A DNA stretch of 64,000 bases, taken from NCBI RefSeq assembly GCF_000277125.1, contig NC_016946.1, positions 62,001 to 126,000 of the forward strand, written 5' to 3'. The stretch is from Mycobacterium intracellulare ATCC 13950 (GTDB taxonomy: Bacteria > Actinomycetota > Actinomycetes > Mycobacteriales > Mycobacteriaceae). Positions within the stretch are counted from its first letter, which is position 1. Each line of letters opens with the position of its first letter. Position numbers and translations under genes: made by a program. The notes under the pieces were generated by a model. It was not told the DNA's origin. It searched no databases and was given only the letters and a program-made list of their open reading frames with translations. Of this stretch, positions 35,809 through 44,168 are shown piece after piece.

Positions 35809-36084
35809 GTGACGGTAATCGCGGCGATCTGCGCGCTCACGACAGCGACGTGCATCGGCTACTACGTCGGCCGCCGTGCGCGCCCCACGCGGCCGAGCTG
35901 GAAGAAGCGCACCAGCAGGATCGCGCTGGGCAAGCTGGCGATCAACCTGGTCGCGGTGGTCACGGCACGCCGACTTCAGCAGAGCCTGCAGCTCGAGCGG
36001 ATGTTCGCGAGTGGGCGAAGATCGAGACCGGTTGCCCCACTTGACCTTCTGCGGGGTAGCGTCGTGCGGATGCGGTCCTACTAG
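35809..36084 (+). CDS. Small membrane-anchored hypothetical protein
   Basis: A protein of 91 residues from GTG 35809, with AAGGA 12-16 bases upstream. One N-terminal helix (VIAAICALTTATCIGYYVG) is followed by a basic segment RRARPTRPSWKKRTSR and a second weakly hydrophobic helix LGKLAINLVAVVTARR. The pattern is common to small mycobacterial proteins of unknown function near stress genes. The end of the frame may be longer than in relatives. Confidence 0.6.
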   Translation: MTVIAAICALTTATCIGYYVGRRARPTRPSWKKRTSRIALGKLAINLVAVVTARRLQQSLQLERMFASGRRSRPVAPLDLLRGSVVRMRSY

Positions 36085-36141
36085 CCTGCCCGAAGCATGC
36101 ACGCCGCATCGAACTCGCCACGACGAAGGAAGAGAGCTGGC

Positions 36142-36882
36142 ATGGCTGCGCTGCAGGACAAGGTGGCATTGGTGACGGGCGCGTCGTCGGGACTGGGCGC
36201 GGAAACCGCCAAACTGTTCTCGCGGCAGGGCGCAACGGTTTTCGGCATCGGTCGCGACGCCGGACGCCTGGCCGGCGTCTTCGCCGACGTGGAACGCGGC
36301 CGCCACGCATCGGTGGACATCGCTTCGCCCCGGGCCTGCAGGGACGCGGTCGAGCAGTGCGTCAGCGAATTCGGCGGCTTAGACATTCTCGTCAACGTCG
36401 CCGGCAAACACCAGATGCGCCGCACGGAGTCGATGTCCGACGCCGACTGGGAGCAGGATGTCGCCGTCAACCTGAACGGCCCCTTCTTTCTCTGCCGGGC
36501 CGCGCTGCCCCACCTGCTGGAGCGAGGCGGAAACATCGTCAACGTCAGCTCGATCGCCGGTGTCGAGGGCCAGGCGTACTCGGCCGGCTACTGCGCCGCC
36601 AAGCATGGGCTGATCGGCCTTACCCGCGCGCTGGCCGTCGAATACACGGCGGATCGCCTGCGCGTCAACGCCGTGTGCCCGGGCGGGATGCTCACACCCC
36701 AAATCGAACAGTTCAGCGCCCCGGACAATCCGAACTACGACCTGATCATGCGCACGGCCTCCCCACGCGGCATGATGCAGCCGCTCGACGTCGCCAACGT
36801 GATCGCCTTCCTTGCCAGCGACGCCGCCGCGGCCATCCACGGCGCCGTCTATCGCGTCGACAACGGCAAGGGCGCCGGATAA
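36142..36882 (+). CDS. Short-chain dehydrogenase/reductase
   Basis: An SDR of 246 residues: TGASSGLGAE (12-21), Ser in NVSSIAG, and Tyr-x-x-x-Lys in YCAAKHG. IGRDA after the second strand leaves the cofactor unclear. The ATG at 36142 follows AAGGAAGAG. It stands alone, outside the TetR operator set. Last gene before the M. tuberculosis-like order resumes. Confidence 0.9.
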   Translation: MAALQDKVALVTGASSGLGAETAKLFSRQGATVFGIGRDAGRLAGVFADVERGRHASVDIASPRACRDAVEQCVSEFGGLDILVNVAGKHQMRRTESMSDADWEQDVAVNLNGPFFLCRAALPHLLERGGNIVNVSSIAGVEGQAYSAGYCAAKHGLIGLTRALAVEYTADRLRVNAVCPGGMLTPQIEQFSAPDNPNYDLIMRTASPRGMMQPLDVANVIAFLASDAAAAIHGAVYRVDNGKGAG

Positions 36883-36981
36883 CGGTTGGGGCACGTTTCG
36901 GTCAACCGTCGACATGTCATGCGCCGCCACGGTTCTCGTGGCCGACAATTCGGGACATGAGGCAGTCGCGGGAGCCCGACG

Positions 36982-38415
36982 TTGGCGCGTGAGATCTCAC
37001 GGCAGACGTTTCTGCGGGGCGCCGTCGGGGCGCTAGCCGCGGGGGCGGTGCTCGGCTCACCCCGTGCTTTCGCCGATCCCAGGCCGTCCGGGTGGGAAGG
37101 CCTTTCCACCGCGCTCGGCGGCAAGGTGCTGCTCCCGGACAGCCCCCAATTCGCCAGTGCCAAACAGGTTTTCAACACCAACTACAACGGGTCCACGCCG
37201 GCGGCCGTCGTCACCCCCACGTCGGCGGCCGACGTGCAGAAGGCGATGGCGTTCGCCGCCGCCCACAACCTCAAGGTCGCTCCGCGCAGTGGCGGGCACT
37301 CCTACATCGGAGCGTCGACCGCCAACGGGACCATGGTGCTCGATCTGCGCCAACTGCCCGGGGACGCCAACTACGACGCGGCCACGGGGCAGGTCACGGT
37401 GACGCCGGCCACCAGCCTCTACACGATGCACCGGACGCTTGCCGCGGCCGGCCGGGGCGTCCCGACGGGCACCTGCCCATCGGTCGGCGCCGCGGGGCAC
37501 GCGCTGGGCGGCGGCCTGGGTGCCCAGTCCCGGCACGCGGGTCTGCTCTGCGACCAGCTGACATCGGCGTCGGTCGTGCTGCCCAACGGCCAGGCGGTCA
37601 CCGCATCCGCGGCCAGCAACCCCGACCTGTTCTGGGCGCTGCGCGGCGGCGGTGGCGGCAACTTCGGTGTGACGACCTCGCTGACCTTCGCGACGTTCCC
37701 CACCAAGGACGTCGACGTCGTCAACCTCAACTTCCCGCCGGAGTCGTTCGCCCAGGTCCTCGTCGGATGGCAGAACTGGCTGCGCACCGCGGACCGAAAC
37801 AGCTGGGCGCTGGCCGACGCCACCGTCGACGCGACGGGCACGCATTGCCGAATCATGGCGACCTCCCCGGCCGGATCCGGCAACAGCACGGCGGCGGCCA
37901 TCACCCAGGCGGTCGGAATGCAGCCCTCCGGCACCGAGAACCACACCTTCAACTACATGGACCTGGTGAACTACCTGGCGGTCGGGAACCTCAACCCGTC
38001 ACCGCTCGGCTACGTCGGCGGATCCGACGTCTTCGCCACCGTCAACGCGGGCGTCGCGCAGGGGATCGCCGCGGCGGTCAACGCCTTTCCCCGCGGCGCC
38101 GGGCGCATGTTGGCGATCATGCACGCGCTCGACGGCGCCCTTGCCACCGTGGCGCCGGGGGCGACGGCCTTTCCCTGGCGCCGGCAGTCGGCGCTGGTGC
38201 AGTGGTACGTCGAAACCGGCGATCCCGCGGCCGCGACGAATTGGCTCGGCACGGCACACCAAGCGGTGCAACAGTATTCGGTCGGCGGCTACGTGAACTA
38301 CATCGAGGCCGGCCAGTCGCCGGCGCGCTATTTCGGCCCGAACCTGTCCCGGCTGAGCGCGGTGCGGCAAAAGTATGATCCCGGCCGGGTGATGTTCTCC
38401 GGGCTGAATTACTAG
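36982..38415 (+). CDS. Secreted BBE-type FAD oxidase (Rv0063-like)
   Basis: A protein of 477 residues from TTG 36982, with a Tat-like signal (REISRQTFLRGAVGALAAGA). FAD_binding_4 domain with RSGGHSY (His106) and GTCPSVG (Cys165): the His/Cys pair indicates FAD bound by two covalent links, as in berberine-bridge and glucooligosaccharide oxidases. C-terminal BBE motif YVNYIEA near the end. I recognise it as close to M. tuberculosis Rv0063. Substrate unknown; likely acts in the envelope. Confidence 0.92.
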   Translation: MAREISRQTFLRGAVGALAAGAVLGSPRAFADPRPSGWEGLSTALGGKVLLPDSPQFASAKQVFNTNYNGSTPAAVVTPTSAADVQKAMAFAAAHNLKVAPRSGGHSYIGASTANGTMVLDLRQLPGDANYDAATGQVTVTPATSLYTMHRTLAAAGRGVPTGTCPSVGAAGHALGGGLGAQSRHAGLLCDQLTSASVVLPNGQAVTASAASNPDLFWALRGGGGGNFGVTTSLTFATFPTKDVDVVNLNFPPESFAQVLVGWQNWLRTADRNSWALADATVDATGTHCRIMATSPAGSGNSTAAAITQAVGMQPSGTENHTFNYMDLVNYLAVGNLNPSPLGYVGGSDVFATVNAGVAQGIAAAVNAFPRGAGRMLAIMHALDGALATVAPGATAFPWRRQSALVQWYVETGDPAAATNWLGTAHQAVQQYSVGGYVNYIEAGQSPARYFGPNLSRLSAVRQKYDPGRVMFSGLNY

Positions 38416-38502
38416 GCGGCGGGCAGGGCCCGCAAGTCGGTGATTAGACCAGCTTTGCACGGGGTACTTCCACTGCATCTGTGCGAATGAGGGGTTTGGT
38501 GA

Positions 38503-38670
38503 ATGGCAGTGGAACACGGTCGCGCACGGTGCCCACGATGCATGGCATGGGCGCAGTACAGCTTTCTAGAGCGCGACGACAAGCTCGAGTATCAGGTCCG
38601 TTGCGATGCGTGCGGCAACCTCTACTCCGAAGTCACGACCGCGTCGACCGCCACGACGCCGGCCGCCTAG
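38503..38670 (+). CDS. Small zinc-ribbon protein (55 aa)
   Basis: ATG 38503 opens 55 codons encoding two Cys-x-x-Cys pairs, RCPRCMAW and RCDACGNL, 21 residues apart: a compact zinc ribbon. A GAGGGG site lies upstream, and codon use is mycobacterial. It sits between the FAD oxidase gene and a Crp paralogue in the same direction. Function unknown; may bind RNA, DNA or a partner protein. Confidence 0.65.
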   Translation: MAVEHGRARCPRCMAWAQYSFLERDDKLEYQVRCDACGNLYSEVTTASTATTPAA

Positions 38671-38798
38671 CCGCCCGACCTGCTGCGTTACGGAATTTAA
38701 CCCTCGTGTAAAGTCGAGGACGCGAGCCAAGACGCCCCCAACCCGGAGTAGCGCCTAGTGCGCGCAAACGCCGTGCGGAACGCGTTGAAAGGGGCGGC

Positions 38799-39476
38799 GT
38801 GGACGACATTTTGGCGCGAGCCGGCATCTTCCAGGGCATTGCACCCGACGCGGTCGCCGCGTTGGCCCGCCACCTGCAGCACGTCTCCTTCCCGCGCAGG
38901 CGCACCGTCTTCGTCGAGGGCGAGGCGGGCGACGACCTCTTCGTGATCTTGGCGGGTTCGGTGAAGATCCGTCATCAGACCGCCGACGGCCGTGAAACCG
39001 TCTTCGCGGTGCTGGGCCCCGGCGACGTGTTCGGCGAGCTCGCACTGTTCGATCCGGGCCCGCGAACCTCGACGGTGATCACGCTGACCGAGGTGGAGAC
39101 CGTCAGGATGGACCGCCACGCCCTGCGAACATGGATGGCCGAACGCCCCGAAATCGCGGAGCAGCTGCTACGGGTGCTGGCGCGTCGGCTCCGGCACACC
39201 AACAACACGCTGTGCGACTTGATCTTCACCGATGTGCCCGCCCGGGTCGCCAAGCAAATCCTCGATCTGGCAATGCGTTTCGGTACCAACAGCGGGGGAC
39301 CGGTGCGCGTCGAGCATCACCTCACGCAAAAAGAGCTCGCTCAACTCGTCGGTTCCTCGCGCGAAACGGTCAACAAGGCGCTATCGGATTTCACCCAGCG
39401 CGGCTGGATCCGGCAGCAGGGCAAGGCCCTGATCATCGACCAGCCCGCGAAGCTGGCCCGCCGCGCACGGGCCTAG
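38799..39476 (+). CDS. Crp/Fnr-family regulator, Crp paralogue
   Basis: A protein of 225 residues very like mycobacterial Crp (Rv3676) throughout: cyclic-nucleotide domain with FGELALFDPGPRTST, hinge RVLARRLRHTNNTLCDLIFT and a winged helix with LTQKELAQLVGSSRETVNKAL. The cAMP pocket residues around GEL and RTS are kept. GTG start behind AAAGGGG. The true crp gene lies elsewhere in M. tuberculosis, so this is probably a second, cAMP-responsive factor. Convergent with the hydrolase; the two stop codons overlap in the palindrome CTAG. Confidence 0.9.
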   Translation: MDDILARAGIFQGIAPDAVAALARHLQHVSFPRRRTVFVEGEAGDDLFVILAGSVKIRHQTADGRETVFAVLGPGDVFGELALFDPGPRTSTVITLTEVETVRMDRHALRTWMAERPEIAEQLLRVLARRLRHTNNTLCDLIFTDVPARVAKQILDLAMRFGTNSGGPVRVEHHLTQKELAQLVGSSRETVNKALSDFTQRGWIRQQGKALIIDQPAKLARRARA

Positions 39477-40369
39477 GTGATCGACCAGAATTCCAGCAGC
39501 GTCCGTAGCGTCGCGACCAGGGGAAGCGGCTGGTCCAGCATCGGGTGATGACCGGCTTCGGCCAGCTCGACAAACGGGCCCCTCAGCTGCAGGAGGGAGC
39601 GAATCCGTTCGGCCATGGCGGGCGGCACCAATCCGGCCTCGCAACGCAAATACCCTACGCGGCAGCGCATCGCGGCGAGCATGCTCTCCAGCGATTCCTC
39701 GTCAGCGGGCGTCGGATCGAGATACTCACCGCCGTAAATCGCCGGATCGAATTTCCAAACCCAGCCCCCGTCGGACTTGCGTACCGACTCCGCCGCGATA
39801 TGCCGGCGGACATAGGGGAGGATCAACTCCTGCGACGGCACGGCCGTAAACCGGGCCAGGATCTCGTCTTTCGTCCGATATTCGGTGTGTTTGTGCCGGC
39901 GTAGGCGTTCTTCCTCCGGCGCACGCTCCCACAGCGGCGAATCGATCACCAACATGCTGTTGATCTGCCGGCTGTGGTGCATCGCCGTTGTGGATGCGAC
40001 CCAACCGCCCATGCTGTGGCCGACGATGGTCGGCCTCCCGGCGGGGCCCGCGGCGGACGCGGCGGCCATCACTTCGCTCGCCCAGATCCGCAGGTCATAG
40101 TTGGCGCGCGACCCGCTGTCGCCATGGCCGGACAGATCCAGCGCAATCACCCGGTGGGTACGGGAAATGAACGGCGCGATGTGGTCCCACCAACCGGAGT
40201 GGGCTCCGCCGCCGTGGATCAGCACCACCGGCGGCTGGTCGGCGGCACCCCAAATGCGTAGGTGGATACGGCAGCCGTCGACATCGACCTCGCCGTGCTC
40301 GGGCTGTTGATCGAGTGCGGCAGTGAACCACGCCGGTGTAACGGGTAGCTGGCGCGAACGGGAGAACAG
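39473..40369 (-). CDS. Alpha/beta hydrolase with apparent CTG start
   Basis: An alpha/beta hydrolase of 298 residues if read from CTG 40369-40367, which lies 5 bases after a strong GGGAGGG site. From the upstream stop to GTG 40228 there is no in-frame ATG, GTG or TTG, and a start at 40228 would drop about 47 residues, including the VDGCRIHLRIWG strand that homologues need. Motifs: HGGGAHSGWWD, DLSGHGDS, nucleophile elbow GHSMGGW and late His in AGHHPML. All three catalytic positions appear present. Confidence 0.75.
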   Translation of the reverse strand: MFSRSRQLPVTPAWFTAALDQQPEHGEVDVDGCRIHLRIWGAADQPPVVLIHGGGAHSGWWDHIAPFISRTHRVIALDLSGHGDSGSRANYDLRIWASEVMAAASAAGPAGRPTIVGHSMGGWVASTTAMHHSRQINSMLVIDSPLWERAPEEERLRRHKHTEYRTKDEILARFTAVPSQELILPYVRRHIAAESVRKSDGGWVWKFDPAIYGGEYLDPTPADEESLESMLAAMRCRVGYLRCEAGLVPPAMAERIRSLLQLRGPFVELAEAGHHPMLDQPLPLVATLRTLLEFWSIT

Positions 40370-40737
40370 TTTGACCCTCCCTATTCGTGATGCAGGTCAG
40401 CCGCGCCGACGCCCCACTTTAACTGCAGCGGAACAATTTCGAAAGCATGCTCGCGCATCCACGGCGGCCCTGTGGGTGGCAGCGAATCATCGGAATGGAC
40501 GCCAGGAGGGCCACCCATGTCCCAAAAGCTGTGCATAGATCCAACTTTCACCGTGTTGAGGTGCGTGCCGTTGTCCGGGAGGGACTGCGATCTCCACGGA
40601 TCCCGCCGGTCGGCCGTGGCGGAAGCCGTATTATCATCGCCTTAATATTCTTACCATAACCTTAGATTTGCGGTATGCTGCTGCGGCATGGGTCACACCA
40701 CAAACCGTGTGGGCTCCTCTGTTCACAGGCCTGTGCC
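40370..40737. other. Intergenic region before the flavoprotein gene
   Basis: 368 bp between divergent genes without a convincing ORF. An AT-rich stretch (about 40631-40675, ending in TTAGATTTGCGG) is the likely promoter zone of the rightward flavoprotein operon. Confidence 0.5.
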
Positions 40738-42126
40738 GTGAACGCCTCGCGTGAGCACGCCGTTGTGCTAGGTGCGGGGATCGCGGGTCTGCTTGCCGCG
40801 CGGGTACTTTCGGATGTCTACGACTCGGTGTGCGTCATCGAGCGTGACAAGACTCTCGGCCTTCCCATTCACCGGAAGGGTGTGCCACAAGGGCGTCACA
40901 TCCACAATTTCCTGAGCCGCGGCACGCAGGTGCTCGCCGAACTGTTTCCCGGGCTGATTGACGAGCTGGGCGCCGCCGGTGCGGTTGTCATCGACGACGG
41001 CGACTTGTCGCGGCTTTATGTGCGGGCGGGCCGCTACGAGCTCCAACGTGCGGGCACGTTGACCGATCCCACGGCGGTGACGTTGTGCCTGGCGACGCGA
41101 CCTTTTGTGGAGTCCCATGTGCATCGACGCGTCGCGAATCTGCCCAACGTGCGGTTTCTCGAGGGCCATGAGGTGATCGAGCCGCTCACCGAGGCAAATG
41201 CCATTGCCGGCGTGCGAATAGTGCAGCACGACAACGGCACGCCGGGGGACCTGGCCGCCGATCTGGTCGTCGACGCGATGGGCCGGTCCGCCCGCACCCC
41301 GGCGTTTTTAGAGGGGATGGGCTACGGACGCCCGCCCGAGACGCGCTCCACCGCCATGCTGGGCTATTCCAGCCAACTGCTGAGCATCCCTAACGGATGC
41401 ATCAACGAGCAGATGGTCGTGTTCAACCTCGGGCTCCGTGGCAAGCCCGGCGGGCTGCTGCTGGCCTGCGAGAACGACACCTGGATGTTCGCGGTCGCCC
41501 GCACCATCGACACGGGCGGGGCGCCACCCGATTTCGCCACCATGCTTGCGCTGGCCGAGGGTGCATTGCCCCCGGAAATCATGGACGGGCTACACCGCGC
41601 GCACCCGCTCGCGGACATTGCCACCTTCCGCAATCCCGCGGCGGTTTGGCGGCGCTACGACCACATGACGAGACTCCCCCGCGGACTGCTCGTCATCGGC
41701 GATGCGCTCTGCAGCCCTAACCCGGTGTACGGGCAAGGCATGACAATGGCGGCGCAGCAAGCGCTGGCACTGCGTGACTGCCTACGCGGCGGCGACGCCG
41801 ACTTGGCCCAGCGCTTCTTCCTCATGGCGGCACGCGGCATCCGGCCGACATGGGCGATGAATCAGGCCAACGACCGCAACCGGTCGTCGAACCGCAAGCC
41901 TTCCCTGCAACGGTGGCTGCGGGGCCGTCTGGTCGGGGCGATGCTGAACGCCGCCGGCGACGACACCGCGGTCACCGAACGCCTGCTGCGGGTCACTCAC
42001 CTCGTCGACCCACCGGTGCGGCTGCAGGACCCCACGTTGTTGCTTCGCGTCCTTCGAGCCAACTTGCGGCAACGATTCCGACGGGCGCAGCAGCATCGAC
42101 ACCATCGATTGCGGGAGGCATTGTGA
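40738..42126 (+). CDS. FAD-dependent monooxygenase-like flavoprotein
   Basis: A protein of 462 residues from GTG 40738. FAD motif VVLGAGIAGLLAARVL (about 10-25), VDAMGRSART in the middle and GLLVIGDALCSPNPVYGQGM late (the GD motif), as in PHBH-fold flavoproteins and geranylgeranyl-reductase relatives. It probably oxidises or reduces a lipophilic substrate. Its TGA overlaps the GTG of the SnoaL-like gene, so the two are coupled and may act on the same molecule. Confidence 0.87.
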   Translation: MNASREHAVVLGAGIAGLLAARVLSDVYDSVCVIERDKTLGLPIHRKGVPQGRHIHNFLSRGTQVLAELFPGLIDELGAAGAVVIDDGDLSRLYVRAGRYELQRAGTLTDPTAVTLCLATRPFVESHVHRRVANLPNVRFLEGHEVIEPLTEANAIAGVRIVQHDNGTPGDLAADLVVDAMGRSARTPAFLEGMGYGRPPETRSTAMLGYSSQLLSIPNGCINEQMVVFNLGLRGKPGGLLLACENDTWMFAVARTIDTGGAPPDFATMLALAEGALPPEIMDGLHRAHPLADIATFRNPAAVWRRYDHMTRLPRGLLVIGDALCSPNPVYGQGMTMAAQQALALRDCLRGGDADLAQRFFLMAARGIRPTWAMNQANDRNRSSNRKPSLQRWLRGRLVGAMLNAAGDDTAVTERLLRVTHLVDPPVRLQDPTLLLRVLRANLRQRFRRAQQHRHHRLREAL

Positions 42127-42554
42127 CGACCGGTGAGCGGCGGGCCGACGAAGACGCGATCCGCGGGCTGATCGATCAGCAGGTAAGGGGTTGGGCGGCA
42201 GGCGATCCCGACGCCTACGCCAGTGTCTTCACCGCGGATGCGGACTACGTCACCTTTCTGGGCGCCCACCATACGGGCCGCGACGCGATTGCGGCGTCGT
42301 ACGCCCCGCTGTTCCGCAAGCTCCTCAAGGGCACCCGGCTACGGATCGACGTCGCCCAGCTCCGGTTTCTCACACCCGACGTGGCGCTGATTCACGCGAA
42401 CGCGACGGTGGTGAGGCGGCGACGCAACCGGCGCAATGCCCGGGTGAACACCAGTGTCGCCGTGCGGACCGACGGGCGCTGGTTGCTCGCGTCTTCGCAA
42501 AACACCACGCATCGCCCGTTCGCAGAAGCCCTTATGGCCAGGTTCTTTTCCTGA
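42123..42554 (+). CDS. SnoaL/SgcJ-like NTF2-fold protein
   Basis: A protein of 143 residues from GTG 42123 (GTGA overlap). Typical SgcJ/EcaC pattern: DEDAIRGLIDQQVRGWAAGD, YASVFTADADYVTFLG, GRDAIAASYAPLF and a late WLLASSQNTTH strand. Many such proteins accompany flavin oxygenases in small-molecule pathways. Role of this member unknown. Confidence 0.87.
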   Translation: MTTGERRADEDAIRGLIDQQVRGWAAGDPDAYASVFTADADYVTFLGAHHTGRDAIAASYAPLFRKLLKGTRLRIDVAQLRFLTPDVALIHANATVVRRRRNRRNARVNTSVAVRTDGRWLLASSQNTTHRPFAEALMARFFS

Positions 42555-42591
42555 AGGCCGCGACCATCGGCCGTCGTGCGGCTAGCCTTCT

Positions 42592-43194
42592 GTGGTCGTG
42601 AGGCTAAGAATGGCCACGCCCGAGGACGCGGGCGCCATCGTGGACATCTATCTGCCGTATGTGCGGGACACGGCCGTGTCCTTCGAGACGGTCGCCCCGA
42701 GCGTTCAGGAGATGCGGTCGAGGATGACCACCACGCTGGCAACGCTGCCCTGGCTGGTCGTCGCGGACAGTCGAGGCCCCAAGGGATACGCCTACGCAAG
42801 CCCACACCGGGCACGGGACGCCTACCGTTGGTGCGTCGATGTTTCGGTGTACCTCGACACATCCGTTCAGGGCCGGGGACATGGCCGCCGAATTTACACG
42901 GCGCTGCTGAATGTGCTTGCCGCACAGGGGCACATCAATGCCTATGCCGGCATCACGCTTCCCAACGCTGCCAGTGTCGGTCTGCACGAAGCCTTGGGCT
43001 TCACCCCGGTCGGCGTCTTTCGCGACGTGGGCTTCAAGCGACAAAGATGGTGGGATGTCGGCTGGTGGCATCGTCGCTTGGCCGACCCGCCCGCGTCCCC
43101 GCGCGAACCGAGGCCCTGGCCCGAACTGGCCGATCGGGCCGTCGACTCCGCGCTCGAGGGTAACGGCTCGCCTCAGGAGAGTTCACCACCATGA
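42592..43194 (+). CDS. GNAT N-acetyltransferase (phosphinothricin/methionine-sulfone type)
   Basis: A protein of 200 residues from GTG 42592 (GTG 42598 also possible). Pattern of the PAT/MddA subgroup: RMATPEDAGAIVDIYLPYV, acetyl-CoA loop SVQGRGHGRRIYTALL, GITLPNAASVGLHEALGFTPVG and VGFKRQRWWDVGWW. These enzymes acetylate phosphinothricin, methionine sulfone or sulfoximine. Overlaps the dipeptidase gene (ATGA). Confidence 0.88.
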   Translation: MVVRLRMATPEDAGAIVDIYLPYVRDTAVSFETVAPSVQEMRSRMTTTLATLPWLVVADSRGPKGYAYASPHRARDAYRWCVDVSVYLDTSVQGRGHGRRIYTALLNVLAAQGHINAYAGITLPNAASVGLHEALGFTPVGVFRDVGFKRQRWWDVGWWHRRLADPPASPREPRPWPELADRAVDSALEGNGSPQESSPP

Positions 43195-44147
43195 CCGCCC
43201 TGTTGTGGGACCAGCACACGTGCCTGCCGCTCGCCACCGACGCCGACATCGGGCCGTTGAATCGTTACCAATTCGCCGGTGGCACGGTGCTTTCGGTCAA
43301 CGCGGGATATTCACCACACAGCTTCGGCGACGCCGTGGCGCTGCTGGATCACTATCGTGCCGCGATCGACGACCACCCCGGCCTGGAATTGGCGGCCACC
43401 CTCGGTGAGGTAGACGCGGCGACCCAAGCCGGGCGCATCGCGGTCGTCTTCGACCTGGAAGATTCACGCCCGCTTGACGACGACCTGGAGAATCTGCGGA
43501 GGCTGGCGAACCTGGGAGTGCGCACCCTGTTGCCGACCTATAACAACGCCAACCGCGCGGGCAGCGGCTGCCTCGACCGCACCGACGGCGGCCTCACCGC
43601 CTGGGGCCGTGCGATCGTCGCGGAACTGAACACGGTCGGCATCGTTCCCGACGGGTCTCACTGCAGTGCGCGCACCGGTCTCGACATGTGCGAGGTATCG
43701 ACCGGCCCGGTCATTTACAGCCACTCATGCATGCGCGCGTTGTGGGACCATCCCCGCAACATCACCGACGATCAGGCCAGGGCCTGCGCGCAGACGGGCG
43801 GTGTCATCGGCATCACCGGCGTCGGCATCTTCCTCGGACCCAACACGCCCACGCTGGAAGCGATGACACGGCACCTCGAATACGCCGTCGACCTCGTCGG
43901 CATCGAGCACGTCGGTATCAGCACCGACTTCTGTTTCGACGCCGCCGATTTCGCCAACGAGCTGCGCCGCAATCCCCACCTGTTCGACGCCAGCTACACC
44001 CGCTGGGGCCCGATCCAGTGGGTGCCGCCGGAAACCTTTGTGACACTCGGTGAGCACCTGCGGGGAAGGGGATGGAACGGTCGTGACATCCACGCGGTCC
44101 TCGGTGGCAACTTCTATCGGGTGGCCAAACAAGCCTGGCGCGCCTGA
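43191..44147 (+). CDS. M19 (renal dipeptidase-like) peptidase
   Basis: A TIM-barrel amidohydrolase of 318 residues of the peptidase M19 family: VFDLEDSRPL, NNANRAGSGCLDRTDGGLT, SHSCMRAL and HVGISTDFCFD. The first metal motif, normally His-x-Asp, reads WDQHTCLPL, with Cys in place of Asp, so one zinc ligand is changed, as in an actinobacterial subgroup. Substrate could be a dipeptide or another amide. Coupled to the GNAT gene. Confidence 0.87.
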   Translation: MTALLWDQHTCLPLATDADIGPLNRYQFAGGTVLSVNAGYSPHSFGDAVALLDHYRAAIDDHPGLELAATLGEVDAATQAGRIAVVFDLEDSRPLDDDLENLRRLANLGVRTLLPTYNNANRAGSGCLDRTDGGLTAWGRAIVAELNTVGIVPDGSHCSARTGLDMCEVSTGPVIYSHSCMRALWDHPRNITDDQARACAQTGGVIGITGVGIFLGPNTPTLEAMTRHLEYAVDLVGIEHVGISTDFCFDAADFANELRRNPHLFDASYTRWGPIQWVPPETFVTLGEHLRGRGWNGRDIHAVLGGNFYRVAKQAWRA

Positions 44148-44168
44148 ACAGGCCACCGGCGCATCACT

